NCBI GenBank assembly: GCA_947471745.1
Contig: CANJKZ010000137.1
Location: 3,550,001 to 3,614,000 of the forward strand
Length of the DNA: 64,000 nucleotides
DNA from: Closterium sp. Naga37s-1
Lineage: Eukaryota; Streptophyta; Zygnematophyceae; Desmidiales; Closteriaceae
Reading direction: 5' to 3'
The notes under the pieces were generated by a model. The model did not search any database, was not told the DNA's origin, and was given only the letters and a program-made list of their open reading frames with translations. A program made the position numbers and the translations under genes. Positions 20,401 to 31,300 of the stretch are shown one piece after another (position 1 is the first letter of the stretch; each line of letters begins with the position of its first letter).

Positions 20401-23400
20401 GCGGCGGAGTAGAGTGGCCGGGCGGCCTTATTCGGTAGGGAAGGCACCGCAAGTGCCCACATGCCTGCTGCCACAGCGGCCTCAACCCCTGCTCTGGTGG
20501 GAACGAGGGGCAGAAGGGTTAGGGAAGAGAGGAGAGAGAATTGAACCTTGAATCTTGAACCTCAGACCTTAACCTGCAAGCCCAACCCTGCACAGGCTCA
20601 GTAAGTTGGTGTGAGGGGAGTTTGGTGAGACAGCGAGCAAGAAAAGGGAAGGAGAGAGGGGTAAGAGGGGGAAGGCATACAGGGCATGGTCAAGAACGAG
20701 GGAGAGAGTGGGAGAGGCGAAGGGTGTGAGTGAGGAAAGAGGGGTGTGAGTGAGGAAAGAGGGGTGTGAGTGAGGAAAGAGGGGTGTGAGTGAGGAAAGA
20801 GGGGTGTGAGTGAGGAAAGAGGGGTGTGAGTGAGGAAAGAGGGGTGTGCGTGAGGAAAGAGGGGTGTGAGTGAGGAAAGAGGGGTGTGAGTGAGGAAAGA
20901 GGGGTGTGCGTGAGGAAAGAGGGGTGTGAGTGAGGAAAGAGGGGTGTGCGTGAGGAAAGAGGGGTGTGAGTGGGGAAGAGATGGGAGCACTCAGAGAGTG
21001 GTAAGACGGAAAGGTAAGGTTGCCTACGAGGCATGTTCCACAATGAGGCAGTGAACGGGAGAAGAAAAATGTGCCAAGCGAGACAGAGTGACACAGGGAG
21101 AGGAGGAGGGAGAGGAGGAGGGAGAGGAGGAGGGAGAGGCATTGAGGCGTGAGGCGGAGGTAGCCTACGGGGCATCTTCCACAACGAGGCAGTGCGCGGG
21201 AGAGGCGAGGCGAGGGATGTGAGTGAGGGAAGCAATGCGCGCAGTGCAAAGACTGACAAGAGGGGCGAGAGGCGGAGTAGTAGCCTACGGGGCATCTTCC
21301 ACAACGAGGCAGTGCGCGGGAGAGGCACCCATCAGTCCAGCTGCACGAAGGAATCTGAACGAGAAGAAAGGTAGAAACAGGGAGGAGAGTTTACGGCTTT
21401 GCTCAGAGGAATCTGAAAGCGAAAAGGGGGCGGAAGGCATCATGGCCATGGGACGAGCAAGAAGGTCGACAGCAAATAATGTGTATCGAAGTTGAGGCGT
21501 GCAAGAATTCAATGCACGTGAAAGGTGGATTGGCTTATGAACGTCACACACACAGACAAACACACACAGACAAACACACACAGACAAACACACACAGACA
21601 AACACACACAGACAAACACACACAGTCAAACACTCACAGACAAACACTCACAGACAAACACTCACATGTCAGGGCGTGGTTTGCCGTGCTCCACCTCATC
21701 CCCTCCCACCAGCACTTGCAGCATGTCTGTCCATCCTGGTCGTTGCAAGGGGAAGGGCAGAGCGGTGCGGTTACATGGGGGATGGGAGCTTGCATGCAAC
21801 TGGCTGGCATGCAGCATGCTGTGAGATGCTGCTGCTGCACCCTGCAACAAAGCTTGCCCAGAAGTTTCCACTGAGTGGCATGGCGGCAGCAGCAGCAGGA
21901 GCAGGCTGCAACCTGAGAATTACTTGGGACTTTTGAGACGTCTCAAAACTCAACCTGAGACTTACTCGGGACTTTTCTGAATTTCCCAGAGAATTTGCAC
22001 ACGACCTGCGTGGAAGGAGAGCTTGATGTTGACGTTGCGTCGGGGCGAGCTGGAAGCTACGGCCATGGGGATGCCGCACGCCTGCAGGTGCTGCATCAGA
22101 CGGTGGGCTCCTGGGAGGGGCTTGGCCTGGCTCCACCTGAACACACGGGAGAGGGGAAAAGGCATAAGAGACAGCCCCATGCACCGTGGCAGGGCAAGAA
22201 CGTGTCCCACGCATGCACCCCTGCAAGAAGTTGTCCCATGCACTGTGGCGAGAAACCTGTCCCATGCACCCCAGCCCCACCCACCCACCCACCCACTCGC
22301 TCCCTCTAGCCCCCATCCATCCATCCATCTCTCTCCCTCACTGACCATTCCCCACGCCCACACACTCCCCGGACTCACCTCACCTCTCTTCCACCAGCAC
22401 GTGGCTCTGCTCTTGCAACTCCTAGCAACTCGTCCGCACTGCAAACACTGCAAGGCAACCCGTATCGCTGCACCGTGGCGTTGAGCGCCTCCCATGCCGC
22501 TTCACTCCCCTCCCCATTCCCCATGCATCCCACCCATCCATCCCCTCGACTCACCTCTCCTCCACCAGCACGTGGCTCTGCTCTAGCAACTCCTCCGGGG
22601 TACATGGCAGTCCGTATCGCTGCACCGTGGCATGAACCATCCCCCATGCACCTTACTCCCTGCCCACCCTATCTCCCACCCCCTCGACTAACCTCTCCTC
22701 CACCAGCACGTGGCTCTGCGCTAGCAGTTCCTCCGGAGTGCAAGGCAGCCCGTATCGCTGCACCGTGGCATGAGCGCCATCAATCGGCCACTTGCCAATG
22801 CACCCGTTTCCCCACGTGCAGCCCATTCATCCCTCGGACTCACCTCTCTTCCACCAGCACGTGGCTCTGCGCTAGCAACTCCTCCGGAGTGCAAGGCAGC
22901 CCGTACCGCTGCACCGTGGCATGAGCGCCATCAATCGGCCACTTGCCAATGCACCCGTTTCCCCACGTGCAGCCCATTCATCCCTCGGACTCACCTCTCT
23001 TCCACCAGCACGTGGCTCTGCGCTAGCAACTCCTCCGGAGTGCAAGGCAGCCCGTATCGCTGCACCGTGGCATGAGCGCCATCAATCGGCCACTTGCCAA
23101 TGCACCCGTTTCCCCACGTGCAGCCCATTCATCCCTCGGACTCACCTCTCTTCCACCAGCACGTGGCTCTGCGCTAGCAACTCCTCCGGAGTACAAGGCA
23201 GCCCGTATCGCTGCACCGTGGCACGAGCGCCGTCGATTGGCCGCTTGCCGATACGATCCTCTGCGCCCTCGCCCGTCCATGTCTTGCCGTACCGTTCCAC
23301 CAGTATCCTTGCCACTTCCGTCACCGCACTCTCTGGTGTGAAGGAGGCGGGTGAGAGGGAGGAAGGGGAATAAGGGGAAACGAGCGCCCAATCAAGCCAC

Positions 23401-24531
23401 CAGCCTGTTGATATGCGCCTCTGCTCCCTCGCCCGTCCACGTCTTGCCGTACCGTTCTACCAGTATCCTCGCTAACTATGTCACCGTGCTCTCTGGGGGG
23501 GGTATTTGAGGGTTGCGTGGGGTTAGGTTCACGAAAGGAGTGTGAGAGGAGGGAGGCAGGGAGTAACAAGGGCAGCCAATCACTTCAACCACCTCCCTTC
23601 GCCAATCCATGCTTTGCCATACCGCTCCACCCGAACCCTTGCCACCCCGACACCGAACTTTCAGGTGTGAATGGGAAGACGGTGAGAGGGGGTGGGTGAG
23701 AAGAGGGAGGCTGACGTGGCAAAGAGCAACCTCGCCACCTCCGTACTTCAAGTAAACGGGTAGGAAATCTCTGTACTTTTAGCCGGATACGCTGACGGCT
23801 TCTAGTTTATCTGATGCTGGATGATGCGTATCAGCGCGGGTGAATCGCCTGCAGTATGGCATTCTCGAGGCCTGGGTTGACGGGGTGGAGAGGCTGAAAG
23901 TTGACCGGTCCGGCGGGCCCGTCAGTGTCATGAACCGACGGGTCCCGTCAGTGTCATGAACCGACGGGTCCCATCAGTGTCATGAACCGACGGTTCCATT
24001 CAGTGTCGTGAACCGGACGCGTCCGTTCAGTGCATGAACCCGACGGTGGGGAATGCGAGTGAAATGGGATCGGGCGATTCAAGGGTGTTCGCCCAACTAG
24101 TGTCGGCAAAACTTCTCATGAACTCCAAAGGTCGAGCGCGACTCGAGAGAAATTCAAAGAAGTGTGCCCTGCGTCGATCAGGAAATGCGACCAGGAAAGC
24201 CGGTCGGCTAACTCAAGGTAGTGTGCCGTACCGGTGTCGATCAGTGTGCCGTCCAGGTCGAATATAACGTGCGTAATTTTCGCGTCAATAACGACAAAAG
24301 AGGCGCCTTAAAAGACGAATGTGCCGTACCAGTGTCTATCAGCGTGCCGTCCAGGTCGAAGATAACGTGCGTGATTTTCGCGTCAGATAACGACCTGCCA
24401 GCTGGACCAATGACGGTGAGCGTACTCTCGGTTCTTGTAGGAGCCGCTCCCTCGCTCTCGTTTGCCATTGCGGGAGAGCGCTGTGCAGCCACGTGGCGCG
24501 CTACAAAGGAAGAGCCATATAGCAGAAGCAC
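16362..24531 (-). CDS. FMN/FHY: Bifunctional FMN phosphatase / riboflavin kinase
   Basis: Makes FMN from riboflavin (kinase half) and hydrolyses FMN (HAD half). Ten exons, all in phase: E1 24531-24330, E2 23332-23146, E3 22136-22006, E4 21735-21666, E5 21354-21289, E6 20493-20333, E7 19833-19738, E8 19038-18887, E9 17910-17827, E10 16490-16362. The product is 404 residues from ATG 24468, or 425 from ATG 24531; plant homologues are about 380. Numbering from 24468: HAD motif I FDLDGTL (D38, D40), motif II AVASSS (near S137), motif III GKPRPD (K171), motif IV VVEDAP (E195, D196). The riboflavin-kinase core is KGFGRGSKVLGIPTAN (about 270-285), then FKMVMSVVWNPFFNN and EPWLLHDFGEDFYDEELRL. All key residues are present, so it is probably active. 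Both starts are plausible; a longer form might carry a targeting peptide. Most exons are flanked by copies of their own edges. Confidence 0.93.
17755..18075 (-). repeat. Edge copies of FMN/FHY exon E9
   Basis: True E9 is 17910-17827 (EPWLLHDFGEDFYDEELRL to GYIRPE). Two short donor-side copies lie at about 17755-17822. Two acceptor-side copies (EPCLLHD-like, about 17960-17990 and 18040-18075) lie upstream. The Cys in place of Trp and the missing exon body mark the latter as non-functional. Confidence 0.8.
18120..18960 (-). repeat. Donor-side copies of FMN/FHY exon E8 within CA-rich microsatellites
   Basis: The end of E8 (KMVMSVVWNPFFNNTHKTV, donor GTGAGT) is copied four times downstream, near 18,705-18,770, 18,620-18,648, 18,438-18,500 and 18,290-18,335. 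Between copies are (CA)n at about 18,140-18,290, a 16-bp array of acacacctatacatgc (18,335-18,425) and an 18-bp array of cacacacccatacacatg (18,515-18,590). Confidence 0.82.
19000..19390 (-). repeat. Acceptor-side copies of FMN/FHY exon E8
   Basis: The start of E8 (ANLPASSFTGHLAEHVCGIY) is followed upstream by two good copies (about 19,081-19,170 and 19,219-19,301) and a fragment (19,350-19,390). Each has a Trp/Pro-rich intron stretch and an acceptor-like CAG. The unit is about 135 bp. Confidence 0.82.
19637..20088 (-). repeat. Edge copies of FMN/FHY exon E7 (flavokinase glycine loop exon)
   Basis: True E7 is 19833-19738 and contains GFGRGSKVLGIPT. A donor-side copy (SKVLGIPT) sits at about 19,637-19,668. 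Two acceptor-side copies (LHRSLPIPSWYIKGAVIKG) lie at about 19,900-19,960 and 20,024-20,088. The copies lack the glycine loop, so they cannot replace the exon. Confidence 0.82.
20212..20276 (-). repeat. Donor-side copy of FMN/FHY exon E6
   Basis: Repeats the end of E6 (LLPSLLDFQPQHWGLPSFSD and the GTA donor region) downstream of the true exon 20493-20333. Confidence 0.8.
20716..20975. repeat. 20-bp minisatellite, about 13 copies
   Basis: Tandem ggggtgtgagtgaggaaaga with a recurrent a/c variant (gtgag/gtgcg), in the E5-E6 intron of FMN/FHY. Confidence 0.95.
21015..21354 (-). repeat. Three copies of the 3' end of FMN/FHY exon E5 (HAD motif IV)
   Basis: True E5 is 21354-21289, ending CLVVEDAP before GTAGGC. 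Copies of the end of the exon lie at about 21,158-21,207 and 21,012-21,065. The first keeps the motif; the second has two substitutions. Confidence 0.82.
21543..21665. repeat. 14-bp cacacacagacaaa minisatellite abutting exon E4
   Basis: About nine tandem units, the last ones changed to cactcacagacaaa. The array ends within a few bases of the E4 donor (21,665). Confidence 0.93.
22381..23224 (-). repeat. Six donor-side copies of FMN/FHY exon E2
   Basis: The end of E2 (VQRYGLPCTPEELLAQSHVLVEER, donor GTGAG) occurs in the true exon (ending 23,146) and in five further copies near 22,995, 22,844, 22,694, 22,554 and 22,381. Three units between 22,770 and 23,223 share an exact 151-bp period and are almost identical; the outer ones have diverged. 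All keep a GTGAG-like donor except perhaps the last. Confidence 0.9.
23240..23665 (-). repeat. Acceptor-side copies of FMN/FHY exon E2
   Basis: The first half of E2 (AVTEVARILVERYGKTWTGEG) is copied upstream at about 23,398-23,494 and 23,575-23,665. The first copy has an in-frame stop and the second lost residues, so only 23332-23146 is usable. Confidence 0.85.
23905..24035. repeat. 26-bp palindromic minisatellite, about 5 copies
   Basis: Units of accgacgggtcccgtcagtg plus tcatga. Each contains the inverted repeat gacgggtcccgtc. It lies in intron 1 of FMN/FHY. Confidence 0.85.
24232..24290 (-). repeat. Second copy of the FMN/FHY catalytic start exon edge (HAD motif I)
   Basis: Repeats DAKITHVIFDLDGTLIDT with the same G|GTACGG donor, 98 bp downstream of the true E1 donor (24,330). 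The encoded residues are identical; nucleotide differences are mostly synonymous. Confidence 0.88.
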
Positions 24532-24815
24532 GAGCTATAGGTATGGAAATAGTTGGAGAAATCTAGGCCCACACGGCCATGAAGCAGGAGAATCCCAAAT
24601 ATCTATGCTTGCTCTGGAATCTCGAACCTAGGGAATTTGACGAGTGGGATGAAGTATGAGGATCAGGATCCAGCTGTGCGTCGTCGATTCGCAACACTCA
24701 AACTCACAGAACTGCTCAAATGTTAAAAAACGCGCTGTACCTCGAATTGCTCACATGAAAACGCACTCAGCCAAGTATCAACATGCACATACCATACCGT
24801 TTGCCCTTATACCGC
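24532..24815. other. Upstream region of FMN/FHY, cut by the LINE insertion
   Basis: About 285 bp between the furthest FMN/FHY start codon and the target duplication of the LINE. No coding signal. It should contain the core promoter; anything further upstream is now 7.5 kb away. Confidence 0.6.
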
Positions 24816-26769
24816 TTTGGACCAATTATATTGGCGGTGTTCGCCAGCAACTCAGAAAACGACGGCATTTTGGTGGCATCGGCATGGTGACCACATCCGG
24901 AACCGGGGTCGAAACCCGCCCAAGAGGTCTGGGCGTAATGCGGTCCGCGAAACTTCAATCCCCAAAACAGGAAATTTCACAACCGCATATGGAACCCCCA
25001 GCCCCACCTTCCTCATCTAGTGGCGCGAATTTTACGCGCCACTGACCAGTGCCAGACCGAGGGCCAAAAACGAACCAGGGTAACAAGAGCAAAAAAAAAT
25101 AAAACAAACCAATCTCAAATACAACCCCCGAGACCCCTCGTACTCAATCCACTCGCAAGGTGTGTTCGGGAGGGGAAAAATGGAGGGTATTCGAACCCCC
25201 CTTTGTCAAACAAATGGCTTGTTCAGAGGTTCCCCTCTGAACGGCAATGCGACGGCTGTGCCATCGCTGTGCTTCGAAAAACGCGGCATGGCGATGGCAT
25301 GGCTTGGGGATAGAACTTTGCCTGAGGATGAAGTTGCGTCCCCGCTTCCATATGCCATCGAGCAGTTCGTTTTGGTGGACAAATGGGGGCATTCGCCAGA
25401 CACCCACTTTGATTGTACATTTGGACGATTGGGGAGGCTCGACACCTTTTTTACGGGCTGACCAGGCTGACGGAGGTAAACGAACCCTAACTGACGGGAT
25501 CAGGAAGGCGAGACCCACCTTCCTGATCCCGTCATTATCCCATGGTTTTTTGCTTCATTGGTGCTGGCGAACAGCACCATTGTTCTCACGAACAAGCCAT
25601 GAGTCCGCCATGGATTCCTCCGCGTAACTTCGGAAGCCTGTTACGTGAAGGTTACGACCCTGTTCGATAGGCTACTAACACTAACGCCCGCGGAATCATC
25701 GCGGCTGTTTCGAATTAGGATTTGTTTCCACGGTCAGCCCGTAATTTGGTGTCACGGGGTTTTAACGCTCTGGATCCTGGAGGGCTAGTGTTAGCCTGTC
25801 GAACGCTACTTTTAACCCTTCAAAATCATCCCCCACGAAAGCTCCAAGTCCCTTCTCACACGCACAGAGGTTAGCCTAGCTCCAGCCCAGCCCTCGCACC
25901 CCCAAAATGGGGGTTGGCCAAGGCATAGGCTAGGGTTCCATATGAGAGGGGATACCCACCCCATACCTCATGAAAGTTTTCCTAGCAGGGCCCATGCTCC
26001 AACCTCACCCATCTCTGCCCTGAAAAAATCCCCCTCCTCTTGACGCGTGAGGGATTTGTGGGTTTGTTTTTCACCCCTGATTTACCCAGGTTCAAGTGGG
26101 GAGCGGTGTAAAATTTCGGACCCTGCCCACGATGACGATGGTGGAAGGAGGGGGTGCAACATCGCAGAGACAACCCCCTCCTTCCGATCTCGGGATGGGT
26201 TGCTTCCGATCTCGAGGGGGTGGGGGGTCAGCCCTTCAAAAATTTCTCCGAACCCTCCTCCAAACGCTAGCCTAACGCTAGCCCTGCAAGGAGGTGGCTG
26301 CCTATCGAACAGGGCCTACGTGTCAGTTGGTAACTACGACTTCAGATCCGTTATCATGAGCACATTCTTAAGCAGAGGATACATTTTTTATGTCTACTAC
26401 GCAGACATTGTAACCTTCGCTGCTCAGGTCAGGCTCGCGGTTACAAACATATCTCAAGCCAAGATCATCCCAAGGCTCCCTGATTCTATCGCAAGTCTTA
26501 CATGGTTTTTAAGATCTCCACGACAACAGCATCATGCTACACTTTTTGGCAATATCAACAACTATTTCAAGACATTATCAAGGCATGTTCCCAAGGCTTT
26601 TACCTCGGGAACGCATCATTTCGATCAGGAATGCAAGTCCATGGCAACAAGGAAACTACTTAAGGAGATGGTGCTCAGCAGTCAGGCAGCGGAAGCGTCA
26701 ATTGCTTCTATCATCACCAGTGAGTCTCAGGCTCTCCCTCTGCTGCAATCTTTGCTTCATCATCGCACC

Positions 26770-28198
26770 ATGGCTCCCAGGGGTCGCTCGGCGAAGGCTT
26801 CAGCTGACGCTCCTCCTCCTGACGCCAACCAGCCTGAGGTCGATCAGCCTGTCGTCGACCAGTCTGATGTCAACCAACTTGTTCCTGAAAGGGAGCCTGC
26901 GGACAAGCATATCGTGTCAGATGAGATCAACACGGCTCTGAACAATGAGACTGCAGCGGCAACCTTTGTCTCCACGTCAACATTACCTGCTCCGGTCGCC
27001 GGCAGCTCCGATCTTTCCGTTGAAGATAAGATTCAGTCGAGTCAGCCTGCTACAATGGTGGAACAACAGTTTTTGGAGGATGACTCTGATGAGGAGTTAG
27101 ACATTGATATCGCAAAGGAAGATGCTTTTCGCCTTCGTTACACCGCGATCTTACTCATTCCGATGGTTTTGTCTCAGGAGATTAAAGCCATTATTGTTGC
27201 AGTACGTCTCCTCATGCAGAAAGTGTGGTGCTCGTCTCTGACTCCGAATGCCGGTGTTACGGCGAACATTCAGGAGATGACTCCTGGTTTTGTGGCCAAG
27301 ACGCGGTTATGTCGGCTGCAGATATCCTTCCTCGACGAACGCGATGCTCACCACATCAAGTTCCATGTTTTCGAGTACCAGAAGACGAACAGTCCGTCGA
27401 TCAAGTGTATCTGGCAGCACACGGAGGACCTGTCTTACCTAAAGGAGAAGGCTGCTCATCCTCTCGCTATTGAAGTACTTTTCAAACGTGTTCCTGCTAA
27501 CGTGGTCCCGGATGTGCTGAAGGATTTGCTGGTCCGTTTCAAGCTGAAGATGAGGAAGCAGTCAGCTTTCATGGAAGGCTTCGCCTTCCACCGCGTGGCT
27601 CACCCGCTTACCAGAGCAGATACCGATGTGATCAAAGGGCTGGTGGTTCAGCACCCTGGTGACCGCTACCGCTGGCGTCATACCGTCGACAGCCCGATGG
27701 AGCCTGGCGCGAAGCTGTTGGTCCACTACCCTGCATTGTCATGCCTGCTTTGTGGAGGATAGCATTATGACATCCATCATCATCTGTTCGTCACAGAGCG
27801 GCAGAACAACATAGGGAAGTGGAACTTAACCCTGGGGAAAATCCATTGTATCAATGGTAACTGCGGCGTTTTTAATCCCTGTAATCCCATCTTACCCTCT
27901 TCGCCTTACACTGACGCACCTGTTTGCTTTCGCAGCTGCCTCCCTGAGTACCTCCGCCTTAATGACTCCCATCCTCAAAGATCCAGCCATCGCACTTGTC
28001 TCCACCGGCAGCAGCCGCGAGGAATGGATCTGCACGCAAGTGTGCTGTGGGAAGACGAAGGGGAAAACTTTCATGGCTGCTGCGGAACACATTGTCTCCG
28101 CGTCCCATCTGCTGAACCTGGAGAAGCTTGGAACTGCTACCAAAGCCTCGCTGGACAAGCTGAACCTTGCTCATCTGAAGAAAGACTATGGACTCTGA
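26770..28198 (+). pseudogene. LINE ORF1 (Gag-like nucleic-acid-binding protein), broken
   Basis: Probable start is the ATG at 26,770 (MAPRGRSAKAS). It has an acidic low-complexity region, then a folded region around residues 115-320 ending in CLLCGG and a TAG at 27,760-27,762, just where a CCHC knuckle (C-x2-C...H) should continue. Conserved-looking sequence resumes in another frame (KTKGKTFMAAAEHIVSAS to a TGA at 28,196-28,198). So one stop plus one frameshift. Role inferred from position ahead of the endonuclease and from the partial knuckle. Confidence 0.7.
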
Positions 28199-28307
28199 GA
28201 CTAAGCGAGAACCGAGTGCTGTTAGCCATTGTTGGTTCGAGTGCCGTTGTTAGTGTAGTGACCCTTACCAGCCTGTGGATGAACAGGGGCTGCCATCCGG
28301 TGATTAA

Positions 28308-31300
28308 ATGAGTAACAGAAATTTCCTCTCCTTAGCGGGCCTGAACGTCAATGGCCTCGGCGACAGAATAAAGCAAGACAGAGTAACCACATGGACACGC
28401 ACAGCCGCTGACATCCTTATCCTCTCTGACACCAGACTCCCAGACGATCACTCATACTAGAAATCGCCTGCCTTTTCTTCAGTTCTCACTACCCCAAACA
28501 TAGACAAAGCCGGTGGAGTTGCAGTCCTTACCAGAGATCCAGCCATTCTCTTCCGTAACATTACCACTCACCCTTCAGGAAGGCTGATATTTGTCACCGT
28601 CAGCCGTTCTGGCTTCACCTTAACCCTTATCGCCGCATATTTCCCAGATGATGCAGCCGACAGATGCTCGTTCTTAGCCAACGTTGTAGGTCCCGCTTTT
28701 GATCAGATCCCCCCTACCGCGCATGTAGTCCTTATCGGAGACCTGAACACAGTGGAAGACCCCACATTAGATAGAACCTCACAATCCGGCACGTCGCTTG
28801 AGAATGACAAACTTATCTCGCGCTGTAGCCGTTTCGAGCTCTCTGACGCTTTCCGTACCCTTCATCCCAAGCTCTGCGAATACACCTTCTACGCCGCCTC
28901 GAAACAATCCAGCTCTCGCATAGACCGCGCGCTTGTTTCCTGCTCGTTGTTGCCGCACCTAGAAATAGCTGCACACATTCGTCCGGAAGAATACATCTCA
29001 GACCATGGCTTTGGAATCAAAATAGCTTTCAAGCTTAAAGCCTCCACTCACCTGGGCCCTGGCATCTGGAGGTTGCACGCTGCTGCGATAGGAAGGCCCG
29101 GCATCCGGAAGGCTGTTGAAGCTGCGCTTACCAAGGCAGCTGAAGAAGGCGATGAGGATTTTGAACTGCTGCTGGGGAGGCTGAACGCAGGGCTACGCTC
29201 GTACATGAAGGAGGAGAATAAGCGGGTGAAGAGGACTACAGCGCATCTGGCAGAGGTGGTAGCGGAGTTGCATCAGGAGCAGATGCGGAATCCTGCATGT
29301 CAAAGGACAAGGGACCTGCTGCTCGTCAGGGAAACGCAGCTGCGGGAATACCATGCTTCAAGGAGAGACAGATTGCACGTGATGACGGGCACGAACAAGG
29401 AGCTGGCGGGAGAGGTCCCCTCTCCTTTTCTCTCGGCGCGAATCAAAGTAAGGAAGCAGAAAACGCAGATCGCGGAGCTGGTTGTCGACGGGAACAAGAT
29501 TTTTGACTCACCTGGCATTCTCAAAGCGGCGACAAAATACTTCACTGATATTTTTGGCGAGGACGGGCGAACGTCGTCAGTGAGATGGAAACCGCTTCCT
29601 GGCAAGCGGCTGGATGCGGAAGCGGCGGCTGGGCTAGACGCAGGACGGAAGGAGAGGTGAAGGGGGCGTTTAAGGCGCTTGCGAACGGCAAGTCCCCCGG
29701 TAAAGACGGTCTCCCGAAGGAGCTGTTTGAACGAAACTGGGACGTCCTGGGGAAGGAGTTCCTCCGGATGGCGCGGTCTTTCGCTGACACCGCATCTTTA
29801 CCTGCAAGCATAAAGGAGGCGGTGACCATTCTGCTACATAAAAAAGGTGAAAAGGACAACCTGGATAACCACCGCCCGATCACCCTTCTCAACTTTAACT
29901 ACAAAGTGTTGGCGCGTGTGGTAGCGGACTGGATTAAGCCTATACTACATAAGGTGATCTCGGAGGAGCAGTATGGCTTTATACCTGGCAGGCGTATCTC
30001 AGACGCGATCGGGGTGGTTGCCGACGTGATTGAGGCGGCGAATAAAGGAAATAAGGATTGGTACATGCTGCTGGTAGATTTCCGCAAGGTGTTTGACTCA
30101 GTGTCCAGGAGCTTCCTCTTTACGATCCTCCGAGAAATGGGTTTCCCGGAGAGGTTTGTCGGCTGGATGGAAGGCCTGATTAAACGGCTGGCTGGGCGAA
30201 GCGGTGAACGTCAATTCTGGGGTGCGGCAAGGCTGTCCTCTGGCTCCTTACCTCTTTCTTTGTGCGGTGGAGCCCCTGGCCCAGGAAGCAGTTCGGCGGA
30301 AGCTAGGTCTCTGCAACAAGGCAAATCAACGGTTAGTGTACGTCGGATATCCGGACGACACGACATTTTTTTTGGACAGGAAAAGGCAAATCGCGAGAGC
30401 TGAAAACTCATGGATTTCTTCGCGAGAGCTTACTAAGACGAACAGAGACAAATCGGTCGTCCTCCCGATCGGTCACAATCTTGGGCGGAGGCTGGGAACG
30501 CTTGGCGGATTTAAATGGGCGAAGGCGGATGAAGCAGAACACGTCTTGGGTGTGTGGGTTACCCCGTCTGGTAACAGCGAGCCGACCTGGAAGCGGGCTT
30601 TCGAAAAAATTACGGTGGAACTAATTAAGTGGAAGGCCCTTTTTCTCACGATCGCGGCCAGGGTGGTCATCATCAACTGCTACATCACCCCGAGGATAGT
30701 GTATCAGACGCAAGTCTACCCACCAACCGAGGACATGTGGAAAAAACTCATGAAGCTGGTGCACAATTTTCTGACGGGGAACAACGCATCGGCGGAAAAG
30801 GGATTCGTTTTGTGGAACTGGGGTCTCCTCACCACGCCAAAGGCCGACGGAGGGTTGGGCGTGCTGGACCCAGAGATACTGCTGGCCTGCCTCGCCGCGC
30901 GAAGGATCGGTGGGCTGCTGCTGGAGGGAAATGGGAAGAAGAAAGAGATAATGCTCACAGCGGCCGGTCTTCCTCTCGGGGAGGACACTTTTCTCGCACA
31001 TGAGAGGCTACTGAAACACTGGCCAGGGGATGGCGAGCGGTGGAGACGGGCGTGCGAAACATTCATGAAATCGCCTATTGCTGACACGGGGACTTCCCGC
31101 AGCAGAGCAGAGGTGGCGCAGGAAAGAGTCGTTTTCAATCGGAAGCTGCTGATGAACGGCACGAACCCGGTCGGAGGGCAAAAGGAGGCGAAAGGCCTAT
31201 GGGAAACGCGGCTAGGGGATCTAGTTGTTACCACGCGTGACGGTGGTGCTGAGATTAAGGATATTGACACACTGGAGAAGGAACTGCGCAGCAGGGACTC

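Noticed and set aside
1-24531. Assembly artefact as full explanation of the repeated exon edges
   Set aside because: Copies differ by many substitutions, have different unit lengths, lose splice sites to differing degrees and exclude the gene in between. Mis-assembly of one allele would give near-identical copies. It cannot be excluded for the almost identical 151-bp units.
26047-26769. N-terminal extension of LINE ORF1
   Set aside because: Open frame lies in the 5' leader, composition changes at 26,770 where a good ATG starts the Ala/Pro-rich ORF1 N-terminus.
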